Positions 7,757 to 14,486 of a DNA stretch of 36,401 bases are shown here, in pieces (the stretch's first letter is position 1; the number at the start of each line of letters is the position of its first letter). The translations under genes and the position numbers were made by a program. The DNA comes from an uncultured Christensenella sp. Its GTDB lineage: Bacteria > Bacillota > Clostridia > Christensenellales > Pumilibacteraceae. The stretch is from contig CAJTTD010000003.1 in the NCBI GenBank assembly GCA_910579205.1, forward strand, positions 48,491 to 84,891, read 5' to 3'. Below the pieces are notes generated by a model. It worked only from the letters and a program-made list of their open reading frames with translations. It had not been told where the DNA came from and ran no database searches.

Positions 7757-8270
7757 ATCGTAACTCCTTTTTGCCCATACCGCAGCAAAAATGCCGCCCG
7801 AAATCACGGCTATTTAACACTTTCTCAAACGGGGTATATCCGATTTCTTTCAACGTATTTGTAATGATGTTAAATGTCCTGCCTTTATCGTGAATGGTAA
7901 GACCTTTCACGTTTTCGCAGAATATAACTTTCGGTTTCTTTTTATCGCAAATACGAGCCACATCGAAGAACAGCGTACCGCGCGACATACCTTTGTAATC
8001 GTCCGCAAAGCCTTTGCGCTGTCCAGCAAGACTGAACGCTTGACAAGGAAAGCCTGCAAGGCAAATGTCGAAGTCCGGGATGTCGTTCTCGGAAATTTTC
8101 GTAATATCTCCGGCAATCTCAAAATCGTCGGCAAAATTCGCTTTATATGTTTTTTGCGCGTGTTCGTCCCATTCGCTGACGAACACGGTTTTCAAGTCTT
8201 CGCCGAAAGCCTGTTCGAATCCTAAGCGTATGCCGCCGATACCGGCAAATAAATCGATGCTTTTTAACAT
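7749..8270 (-). CDS. DNA (cytosine-5) methyltransferase, C-terminally truncated
   Basis: The 173-residue reading frame has motif I DLFAGIGG (6-13), motif IV GFPCQAFS with catalytic Cys76, and motif VI ENV (119-121). It reaches NSRDFG (153-158), where intact enzymes continue into motif VIII (usually xPQNRxR). Here it diverges into 15 unrelated residues and stops, overlapping the HNH start. Motif VIII, the target-recognition domain and motifs IX-X are absent, and I find them in no frame nearby. CGGAG sits seven bases before the ATG, so expression signals are intact. It is either a broken gene from a deletion joining it to the HNH gene, or the alpha half of a split enzyme. Confidence 0.87.
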   Translation of the reverse strand: MLKSIDLFAGIGGIRLGFEQAFGEDLKTVFVSEWDEHAQKTYKANFADDFEIAGDITKISENDIPDFDICLAGFPCQAFSLAGQRKGFADDYKGMSRGTLFFDVARICDKKKPKVIFCENVKGLTIHDKGRTFNIITNTLKEIGYTPFEKVLNSRDFGRHFCCGMGKKELRYA

Positions 8271-8297
8271 TTTGTTACTCCGTTACGATTACCGTAG

Positions 8298-8726
8298 TTA
8301 ATCGTTCTTCCTGTTATTATAGGCACGTTGTACTTTGTCCGCACAATCCTGTAAATTTTTTCTTACTTCAAAATCCCAAAAACGCATTACCAACCAATCG
8401 AGAGCAATAAGTTCTTGCGTTACTTCATAATCGCGTTCGATATTCCGTTCGATTTTAGGTATCCAATAATCGCGGCGACTTTTGAAATCGTTCTTTTGAT
8501 TTTCCCAATCATACCCGTGCCACATCTTACCGTCGACGAATACCGCTATCTTTGCGCCGAGAAACACGATATCCGGTTTCCCGCAAAGTTTTTTGTAGTT
8601 CTTACGATATCGCAATCCGCGACGCCACAACTCTTTGCGTAAAAGCAACTCGGGTTTCGTGTCTTTACTCTTATTGCTTTTCATATTTTTGGTGATTTGT
8701 TCTTTCGTGTTCGGCATTTCAATCAT
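8298..8726 (-). CDS. vsr: Very short patch repair (Vsr) endonuclease
   Basis: Vsr nicks DNA next to T:G mismatches that arise when 5-methylcytosine deaminates, starting repair back to C:G. The family signature is clear in these 142 residues: SKDTKPELLLRKELWRRGLRYRKN, GKPDIVF with Asp52, and AVFVDGKMWHGYDW with Asp65 and His70. The length is typical. It overlaps the regulator gene by eight bases if the first ATG is used; an ATG nine bases later (8717) would leave a one-base gap. Vsr genes usually sit beside C5 methyltransferases, as here, and protect their sites from mutation. Confidence 0.95.
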   Translation of the reverse strand: MIEMPNTKEQITKNMKSNKSKDTKPELLLRKELWRRGLRYRKNYKKLCGKPDIVFLGAKIAVFVDGKMWHGYDWENQKNDFKSRRDYWIPKIERNIERDYEVTQELIALDWLVMRFWDFEVRKNLQDCADKVQRAYNNRKND

Positions 8727-8910
8727 CGAACTTTAATCCGTTGCGAATACAAAAATCTCTAATGGCTTTCTTTGCTCTCATATTAGGCTCGGTTTTTCCC
8801 GTTTCCCAACGACAAATCGTAACGGAATTGACGCCGAGTTCGACAGCCATTTCGTCTTGCGTCAACAGCATTTTTTCGCGCGCCGTTTTTACTTTTTCGG
8901 AATAAGTCAT
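8719..8910 (-). CDS. XRE-family HTH regulator, probable controller of the R-M operon
   Basis: The 63-residue protein is a single helix-turn-helix domain: helices around EKVKTAREKMLLTQDEMAVELGV, a recognition helix VNSVTICRWETGKTEPN, and a closing helix. Length and position match controller (C) proteins of type II R-M systems, which time expression after the DNA enters a new host. CGGAG precedes the ATG by about eight bases. It is first in the nine-gene operon, about 35 bases from a strong promoter. No clear C-box pair was found, so whether it represses or activates is unknown. Confidence 0.85.
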   Translation of the reverse strand: MTYSEKVKTAREKMLLTQDEMAVELGVNSVTICRWETGKTEPNMRAKKAIRDFCIRNGLKFDD

Positions 8911-8943
8911 AGTTCAATCTCCGACTTGCATTTCATTATCATT

Positions 8944-8972
8944 ATTTTAGCATTTTTTTAACACGAAGTCAA
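8944..8972 (-). promoter_or_regulatory. Promoter of the nine-gene R-M operon
   Basis: On the minus strand TTGACT (8967-8972) and TAAAAT (8944-8949) are 17 bases apart. No other good promoter interrupts the operon, whose genes overlap or are separated by fewer than 30 bases, so all nine genes probably depend on this site. Confidence 0.78.
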
Positions 8973-9011
8973 GGAGACCATATAGCCAATTAAAACATTT
9001 TTAACCGATTT

Positions 9012-9047
9012 TTACACCTTTGATTTTACACCCGAATTACACCCGAA
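9012..9047. repeat. Tandem TTACACCCGAA repeats near the right end
   Basis: TTACACCCGAA occurs twice in perfect tandem (9026-9036, 9037-9047), with a related TTACACC at 9012-9018. Short direct repeats a hundred-odd bases inside an attachment site resemble integrase arm-binding sites of tyrosine-recombinase elements. This assignment is inferred from position and form only. Confidence 0.6.
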
Positions 9048-9102
9048 CAGAAAAGCACAAGATGAAAGTTACCGAACATAACGGAAAAAGAGTAAAAAAA
9101 TA

Positions 9103-9158
9103 AGCGTTTATAACGCACAAAACGGCTGAAAATGCCTGAATTGTACACTATAAACGCT
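9103..9158. repeat. 10-bp inverted repeat just inside attR
   Basis: AGCGTTTATA (9103-9112) and TATAAACGCT (9149-9158) are perfect reverse complements 36 bases apart, ending 11 bases before the right attachment repeat. They may be recombination-factor sites. No T-run follows, so a terminator is unlikely. Confidence 0.55.
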
Positions 9159-9169
9159 CTTTCTAATTG

Positions 9170-9215
9170 CTCCTAAGGAGGCTTTGTGGGTGCGATTCCC
9201 GCCGGGTCTACCAAA
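9170..9215 (+). repeat. Right attachment repeat (attR), tRNA-Arg 3' fragment
   Basis: This is a 46-base copy of 440-485 with one change, G9192 for T462. The change hits the conserved second U of the T-loop (position 55). The fragment has no 5' half and is not a working tRNA. It marks the end of the island. Confidence 0.93.
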
Positions 9216-9265
9216 AGACACACGAAAAGGAGTACGCTTTTGCCTCGCCGACGCGTGTCTTTTTC
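9216..9265 (+). terminator. Terminator, probably the original one of tRNA-Arg
   Basis: AGACACACG (9216-9224) pairs with CGCGTGTCT (9252-9260) with one mismatch; an inner AAAAG/CTTTT stem stacks inside, and TTTTTCT follows. Before the island inserted, this would have followed the tRNA directly. From here to 9392 I see nothing else. Confidence 0.7.
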
Positions 9266-9392
9266 TATGCAAAAAAACGCCCGTTAAGCGCGCTTTCGCA
9301 TAGCTTGAAAAATATTCAACAACTCGACAAAAACAATGACGAATCTATCTTATCGGGGAAAAGGCACCCGACGTTTATCGCGCCGACATGCG

Positions 9393-10223
9393 TTACAGCG
9401 ATTCCAAGTACAAGCGCGCCGCCAAGAGCCAGTCGGTCTGTATAACGTCGAACCCGAGTTCGCGAAGCTTGCCCCAGCCGTACGCCCCGCCCTTTTCCAG
9501 CGATATATCGTCGGTAAGTCCCGCGCTTATGACCTCGCGTTCGTCGTACACAATGGCATTGCCCCACACGATAAGACCTTTATCGTGCATAGACTCGATA
9601 TACCGTTTCGTGGCTACTTGGTCGGAAAGCTTATCGAAAAGCGCCTCGACGCCTATAAAGTTGATATTGCGCTCTAACAGTTTGTCCGTTACGTCGTCGG
9701 TGTGGCGCACAAGAGGCATGAACATTAGATCGGGCGCGACGCGCTCTACTTCTTTCAATAACGCGTCGTCGATAGCCGTCTTGACTATCACTTGTTTTTC
9801 GACTCCCGCTCTCCTGATTTTTTCCGTGATGCCCTCAATGTCCGTCCAGTACTTATCGACGTTTATAAACACCTTGTCCTTAAGCAGCGAGAATGCTTGA
9901 TCGAGCGTGGGAATGCGATAATGCGTTTTTGCTTCGTCGCAATTAAGTATCGCAACGGAGCGTACCTCGTCGGCGGTCATTTCGCTGACTGTCTTACCCG
10001 TTTTGAGATATGCGTATTCCATGCCCGGATGGAAGGCGAAATACTGTCCGTCCGCGCTTTTGGCAACGTCCAATTCCACAATGTCCGCGCCTTGAGCCAC
10101 GGCTATCTCGTACGATAAAAGCGTATTACACGGAATGTTAGCGCCGCAAACGCCGCGGTGCGCCGCCAATAGCGGCGAGCCCTTTTTTTGCGCGCGCTCG
10201 AATATTTTATTTTCGAAACCCAT
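9393..10223 (-). CDS. Glycerophosphodiester phosphodiesterase family protein
   Basis: GDPD enzymes cleave glycerophosphodiesters to glycerol-3-phosphate and an alcohol. The 276-residue product has AAHRG with His22 and Arg23, VELDV with Glu50 and Asp52, and His65 in FHPGME. Two usual positions differ: ENT is CNT and the HD pair is HP, and the later ExK is DK (NVDKY). The fold and most catalytic residues are kept, so activity is likely but the substrate may differ. The ATG at 10223 is chosen because CTCCTT (AAGGAG) lies six bases upstream. There is no signal peptide, so it acts in the cytoplasm. It appears monocistronic. Confidence 0.85.
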   Translation of the reverse strand: MGFENKIFERAQKKGSPLLAAHRGVCGANIPCNTLLSYEIAVAQGADIVELDVAKSADGQYFAFHPGMEYAYLKTGKTVSEMTADEVRSVAILNCDEAKTHYRIPTLDQAFSLLKDKVFINVDKYWTDIEGITEKIRRAGVEKQVIVKTAIDDALLKEVERVAPDLMFMPLVRHTDDVTDKLLERNINFIGVEALFDKLSDQVATKRYIESMHDKGLIVWGNAIVYDEREVISAGLTDDISLEKGGAYGWGKLRELGFDVIQTDWLLAARLYLESL

Positions 10224-10304
10224 ATCGTTCTCCTTATTCGGCTTGCGTATGATATAACATGAAACGGCGCGGAAAAGCCTTTGCAAGCAAGCTTTTTCAC
10301 TTGT

Positions 10305-10333
10305 ATAATAACACATTTAAAATATTTAATCAA
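10305..10333 (-). promoter_or_regulatory. Promoter for the GDPD gene
   Basis: TTGATT (10328-10333) and TATTAT (10305-10310) on the minus strand are 17 bases apart, about 75 bases before the start codon. Confidence 0.55.
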
Positions 10334-10380
10334 TGCTCTATGCGTAATATATGCAGTCTATCATGAGAATTTCGACAAGC

Positions 10381-10414
10381 AAAAACGCGCCGCAGACGTA
10401 ATGCCCGCGACGCG
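10381..10414 (-). terminator. Terminator after the purine permease gene
   Basis: On the minus strand CGCGTCGC (10407-10414) pairs with GCGGCGCG (10386-10393), then five T follow. It lies about 20 bases past the permease stop. Confidence 0.75.
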
Positions 10415-10433
10415 CAAATGCAAATGTTTAGGA

Positions 10434-12167
10434 TCAGATCGACGACGGCAAGAAGAAGTACAGCAAGAAGAATATAGTTATTATGCCGAGAACGACCGAA
10501 ATGTTCCACTTGGGCTTGACAGCCGCGGCGTCTTTCTTTTTGACGACCGCATACTTGATGATATCCACGACGTAGCAAATGATATTGATGACGACAAAAG
10601 ATATCATGCCCATGCCTATACCGTCGGTTATCGAATACGAAAGCGGCATGAGTATTATCGTCAAGAACGCGGGAACTGCGGTGCGCAGATCGTGGAAATC
10701 GATGTTCTTAACGTTGGACATCATGAGAACGCCCACGTAAATGAGCGCGCCCGCTGCCGCCGACGACGGGATAAACGCGAACACGGGAAGGATGAATATG
10801 CTGAGCAAGAACAATACGGAAGCGGTAAGAGCGGTCAAGCCCGTTCTGCCGCCCGCCGCAACGCCCGTACCCGATTCGACGAATGTCGTAACGGTGGACG
10901 TGCCGAGCACAGCGCCCGCGCAAGTAGCAATAGCGTCGGACATCATTATCTTGTTAAAGCGCACGGGTTTGCCGTTCTCGTCGAGCAGATCCGCTTTGGC
11001 GCAGCAGCCGAGAACAGTACCCATGGTGTCGAACATGTCTATCATGCAGAACGACAAAACGGTAACTATAACGAACAGTGCCGAACCGCCGGGGAAGCTT
11101 ACGTCATAGAACGCCGCGCCGAACGCGCCGCCCTTAGCGGGATCGAACGAGAAGAAGTTTTGGAAGTTCTCCCAGAATTTCCAAGTGATGCCGTCGGCTT
11201 TGCCCGCCAATATATCGAAGTCGACGACAACGCCGTTACCGAAGCACATTGCGAAAAGCGTGGCTATGATAATGCCGAGTATGACCGAACCCTTTACTTT
11301 GTAATGCGAAAGTATGGCTATAGCAACGAGCGACACGAGCGCGACCAACGCCGTTTTAGCGGCGGGCGCGGTGAGCGCCAAAAAGCCGAGCCAAACGCCG
11401 TCTTCGGTAACACTGCCCCACTGAACGAGCTGATTGCTCCAATCGGTAAACTTAACAAGATCGACTTGAGTAAAACCGTTGGTAACTATAAGTCCCGAGT
11501 TTTGGAAACCTATAAACGCGATAAACAGACCTATGCCTACGGGTATCGCAACGCGGATACCTGCGGGTATGGACTCGAATATCTTTTCGCGGATACCTAT
11601 GAGCCGACCCGTTTCTTTATCTCTCCCGCAAGGCACTACGGTGAGGACGAGGAACAAAAGTCCGCTTATGAGCACCATCAACATCGCCGTTCCGAACGAG
11701 AAATGGAATCCGCCCGAAGCCGTGCCGGCAACTATACCGCCGAGCGCCGCATTGAGTCCCATGCCGGGAGCTTGCGCGAGCGGCAGTCTGGCAAACAGCG
11801 CCATGAGCAGCGTGCCGAGTAGCGCGCCGAACGCCGTAGCGATAAAGACGGACGACCAGTACTGTGAGACGCTCGCGTCTTGCAGTATCTGATTGGGGTT
11901 GACGGTCAAGATGTACGCCATTGCGAGGAACGTGGTCAAGCCCGCAAAGATTTCGACGGAGAGCGACGACCCGCTCTTGGAAATGCCGAAAAATTTATCG
12001 AACTTTCCTCCCTTCCACTTAGGCTCTTTCTTGACCGCGGCCGTTCCGTCAGACTGCTCCGCAACTTCGGGAGCCGCAGTATCTGCGTTCTCTCCGACCG
12101 TTACGGGCGCGTCTTCGGTCGCGGGCGTTTCGTTGGCGAGTTCTTCGCCCTTTTCGTTTTCACTCAC
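10434..12167 (-). CDS. NCS2 (AzgA/PbuG-type) purine permease
   Basis: The 577-residue membrane protein imports purine bases (guanine, hypoxanthine or adenine) with protons. It has about 12-14 hydrophobic segments and the family landmarks EIFAGLTTFLAMAYILTVNP in the first helix, LAQAPGMGLNA, and a late GxGTSTVTTFVESGTG-like motif. The start is the GTG at 12165-12167, eight bases from AGGAGG (12176-12181); the GTG three codons earlier overlaps that ribosome site and cannot be used. The first 60 residues form an unusual hydrophilic acidic extension rich in Glu, Ala and Thr, absent from typical members. No purine riboswitch was seen in the short leader. Confidence 0.92.
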   Translation of the reverse strand: MSENEKGEELANETPATEDAPVTVGENADTAAPEVAEQSDGTAAVKKEPKWKGGKFDKFFGISKSGSSLSVEIFAGLTTFLAMAYILTVNPNQILQDASVSQYWSSVFIATAFGALLGTLLMALFARLPLAQAPGMGLNAALGGIVAGTASGGFHFSFGTAMLMVLISGLLFLVLTVVPCGRDKETGRLIGIREKIFESIPAGIRVAIPVGIGLFIAFIGFQNSGLIVTNGFTQVDLVKFTDWSNQLVQWGSVTEDGVWLGFLALTAPAAKTALVALVSLVAIAILSHYKVKGSVILGIIIATLFAMCFGNGVVVDFDILAGKADGITWKFWENFQNFFSFDPAKGGAFGAAFYDVSFPGGSALFVIVTVLSFCMIDMFDTMGTVLGCCAKADLLDENGKPVRFNKIMMSDAIATCAGAVLGTSTVTTFVESGTGVAAGGRTGLTALTASVLFLLSIFILPVFAFIPSSAAAGALIYVGVLMMSNVKNIDFHDLRTAVPAFLTIILMPLSYSITDGIGMGMISFVVINIICYVVDIIKYAVVKKKDAAAVKPKWNISVVLGIITIFFLLYFFLPSSI

Positions 12168-12197
12168 GGAAAACACCTCCTAAGTAATTATATAAAG

Positions 12198-12226
12198 ATT
12201 ATACATAATTCGACAAGATATTGCAA
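12198..12226 (-). promoter_or_regulatory. Promoter for the purine permease
   Basis: TTGCAA (12221-12226) and TATAAT (12198-12203) on the minus strand are 17 bases apart. The leader is only about 25 bases, too short for a riboswitch. Confidence 0.7.
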
Positions 12227-12258
12227 ACGATTGCGCGCTCCGTCCGACAATATTTCAA

Positions 12259-12318
12259 GTGTTCGCCGCGGCTAACGGAATGTCGCGGCGCCTTACATTG
12301 TGCTCTCGCCGCGAACAC
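12259..12318. repeat. GC-rich inverted repeat between permease and phosphatase genes
   Basis: GTGTTCGC (12259-12266) and GCGAACAC (12311-12318) are perfect reverse complements, with further GC-rich pairing inside. No T-run follows on either strand, so it is not a standard terminator. Its role is unknown. Confidence 0.45.
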
Positions 12319-12391
12319 GTATAATTTCGCGGGCGCGGCGCGCAAAAGCTCTGCCCCGACCGCGTAGTTGCGAATGCCTATAAGCGAGAGC

Positions 12392-13192
12392 TTATCTGCT
12401 AACTATTTCAAACGACAGCGCGGTAGCGTCGTCGCTCTTTTTAAACCGCGGGCGATTATTTAGTTTTGCATCATTATCTTCATCCGCCCTAAGCTTTTTA
12501 TAAACCTCGCAAAACGGCTCGCCCGCCGCCAAGCGATCCTCCGCTGCGTCGAACCCGTCCGAAAACAGCACTATCTTTTTTACCCCGTCGAGCGGACGCA
12601 CGATAATATCGTCTTGCGTAACGGGCGGCATGCCCGCAGACAGCACGCGGTATCCGCCTATCGCGTTCATCTTGCGCCTATTGGCTATAAGCATTGCCTT
12701 TATCTCGTCGCTCGATACTATATCGGCTACGTCATAGCCTGTCTGCGCGCGGATATTCTTTACTCTTTCAAGAACTTCGTCGTCGAGCGCGTCCACGTCC
12801 GTCTTGTGTATCCTTTCCGTTCCGTCCTCGCCGATAACGAGCGCGGTGCAATCGCCGAACGCCGCGATACGAACGCTTCTGCCGCCGACGCTAACGAACA
12901 CGGCAGCCGCCGACGGCGACATGCCGCTTTCACCGCCTTGCACGCTTGCCGCGCTCACTATATTTGCCGCGCTGTTTATAGCCGAACAAAGATCGTGCGT
13001 TTTTTCAAACTCCGCGGCGAAGTTCGAGGCGAACATGCGCACAAACTCTGCGGGAGCTAAGTCGGACACGCCGAGCGCGGACGCGCCGTCGAATACGGCA
13101 GCATAATATTCGCCGTATATGATAAGATCGCAGTTGTCGCCGCCGCCCGCGCCCGAAAACTCGTCAGATATTTTAATAACCGCGTCTGTCAT
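12392..13192 (-). CDS. PP2C (PPM)-family serine/threonine phosphatase
   Basis: The 266-residue soluble protein has the metal-binding pattern of PPM phosphatases: DNCD near residue 19, AVFDGAS with Asp35, AFGDCTALV, VLFSDGFD near 210, and KSDDATALSFEI at the C-terminus. It should remove phosphate from Ser or Thr on an unknown protein. Its ATG lies inside the end of the TIR gene (20-base overlap), with AAGGAG 13 bases upstream, a long gap that suggests coupled translation. No kinase gene is nearby. The pairing with a TIR protein suggests it controls that protein or its signal, which is inference. Confidence 0.88.
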   Translation of the reverse strand: MTDAVIKISDEFSGAGGGDNCDLIIYGEYYAAVFDGASALGVSDLAPAEFVRMFASNFAAEFEKTHDLCSAINSAANIVSAASVQGGESGMSPSAAAVFVSVGGRSVRIAAFGDCTALVIGEDGTERIHKTDVDALDDEVLERVKNIRAQTGYDVADIVSSDEIKAMLIANRRKMNAIGGYRVLSAGMPPVTQDDIIVRPLDGVKKIVLFSDGFDAAEDRLAAGEPFCEVYKKLRADEDNDAKLNNRPRFKKSDDATALSFEIVSR

Positions 13193-14417
13193 TGTTTTTT
13201 ACGCACTCCTTGTGATCGTTGACGATCTTATTTGCAAAATCTTCGTCCGACATTGTGTACTGCATTATTTGATTATACGGGTGGAGCTGCAGCTTCATGC
13301 CGTTGAGAAGTTCCGTAGGCGATATCTGTACGCCGGTCGGAATAAACGAGCCGTTCCCGACACCGCAAAGGTTGTCGTGCTTGTTTATGGCGTAGCTCAG
13401 TTCGCGGCGCACCCATTGCGAACAAGTTGCGGCGGGCGACAGCATTAGTATAAACGCGCTCGCTTTTTCGATACGGTTTTCTATGCGCGCCGCAAACTCC
13501 GATTTGCACTCTATGCCGCAGTCGCACCAAACGCGCAGGCCTTTGTCTTGCAACAGCCGTATCAACCCGTAAACTTTTTCCGCGTCTTTGTGCGCGTAAC
13601 TGACGAACACGTAAGGCTCGTCGCCGTCGTATATCGACACTCTTTCTATATTATTGGGTATGGCGTTTTCGTCGATCTTAAATCCCGTATATTTTTCCAG
13701 CCGCTCGAATCTCTCGTTAGACTCGATCAAAAGCTTGTAATACTGATATTTGGATAACCGCAACGGATAATCGGCGCGCGACGAGTCCTCCAAAGCTATC
13801 GCTTTGATTATATTCTGCTTAGCGCCGCCGTGATCGCCCTTCACGGACAGTATACGCGCTTTCGTGCAGTAATACTTGGCGTAATCGCCGTCCAGTTCTA
13901 TCGCCTTTTCCGCCATAAAAAGCGCCTTATCCGCCCAATCGTCCAAGAACTTTCTCTTTTCTTCCAGCCCGCCCTTTTCGCATATCGTCGCAAAAACGTC
14001 GGCAAACGTATGCACATAGCCCGCATTGTCGGCAAACCGCAAAGCGTCGTTGTACGTACGACCGACTATATCGTCGTAGTTATACCATGTTTCGTAGTCC
14101 AATTCGTACAACGCGTACAGATGATCGAACGATTTGCGATTTTTGTACTTTTGATAAAACCCGCCGTAAGTCTTGTCTATAAGCCGCATCAGCTTGTCGT
14201 AGTTGCGAATGTTTCTGTACAGTATGTTCAATCCGTAAAAAGCGACGTAGCGCACATCTTCGTCGGAAGAGCTATTTAATATGTCGGTCAGCTCGCGCTC
14301 GAGGCTCGCCCAGTCCTTTTCGCCGCGCACGAGCATTGTCAGCTCGAGTTCGTACTCGCGCTTGTCCTCGCCGTACTTGGCTATTTTATCGAGTTCTTCT
14401 ATTATACTGCGTTCCAT
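13173..14417 (-). CDS. TPR-like/TIR domain protein
   Basis: The 414-residue product has an all-helical N-terminal half with tetratricopeptide-like pairs (ALFMAEKAIELDGDYAKYYCTKARIL and the following helix). From about residue 268 it has a TIR domain: YVFVSYAHKDAEKV, GLRVWCD, IENRIEKASAFILMLSPA, and SQWVRREL with Glu339 at the position of the catalytic Glu of NAD-cleaving TIR enzymes. The start at 14417 follows GAGG with nine bases between; an upstream GTG lies inside a terminator hairpin and is rejected. Bacterial TIR proteins are often defence effectors that consume NAD, but some only signal. No membrane segment is seen. It is coupled to the PP2C gene. Confidence 0.87.
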   Translation of the reverse strand: MERSIIEELDKIAKYGEDKREYELELTMLVRGEKDWASLERELTDILNSSSDEDVRYVAFYGLNILYRNIRNYDKLMRLIDKTYGGFYQKYKNRKSFDHLYALYELDYETWYNYDDIVGRTYNDALRFADNAGYVHTFADVFATICEKGGLEEKRKFLDDWADKALFMAEKAIELDGDYAKYYCTKARILSVKGDHGGAKQNIIKAIALEDSSRADYPLRLSKYQYYKLLIESNERFERLEKYTGFKIDENAIPNNIERVSIYDGDEPYVFVSYAHKDAEKVYGLIRLLQDKGLRVWCDCGIECKSEFAARIENRIEKASAFILMLSPAATCSQWVRRELSYAINKHDNLCGVGNGSFIPTGVQISPTELLNGMKLQLHPYNQIMQYTMSDEDFANKIVNDHKECVKNNDRRGY

Positions 14418-14451
14418 GGTATCTATCCTCATGCCGTTTTTTGCACCGCAA

Positions 14452-14480
14452 ACAGTAAAGGGTCGTTTCACAACGACCCT
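14452..14480 (-). terminator. Hairpin terminator after galE
   Basis: AGGGTCGTT (minus strand) pairs perfectly with AACGACCCT across a GTGA tetraloop (14459-14480). The following T-run is short and interrupted, so some read-through into the TIR gene is likely. I see no strong separate promoter for TIR. Confidence 0.6.
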
Positions 14481-14486
14481 AACAAA

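Larger units (their letters stand above)
440..9215. mobile_element. Integrated restriction-modification island in tRNA-Arg, no integrase found
   Basis: The segment is bounded by 46-bp direct repeats of the tRNA-Arg 3' end. Its genes are plainly more AT-rich than the flanking chromosome, and its content is almost entirely DNA methylation and cleavage genes. Eleven genes are visible, two rightward at the left end and nine leftward in one operon. Short tandem and inverted repeats lie just inside the right repeat. I find no integrase, recombinase, relaxase, replication protein or phage structural gene, so the element is either immobilised or moved by an integrase supplied from elsewhere. The tRNA's probable original terminator is now beyond the right repeat, at 9216-9265. 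Confidence 0.88.

Noticed and set aside
9170..9215. Second tRNA-Arg gene
   Set aside because: Only the 3' half from the anticodon loop is present, with no acceptor 5' strand or D arm; it is the attachment-site copy.
10281..11822. Long plus-strand frame opposite the permease
   Set aside because: Antisense shadow in a GC-rich gene; composition is Arg/Glu/Tyr-rich with no domain, and the permease on the other strand is unmistakable.
12168..12391. Purine riboswitch before the permease
   Set aside because: The leader is about 25 bases, and the conserved purine aptamer core is absent from the whole gap.
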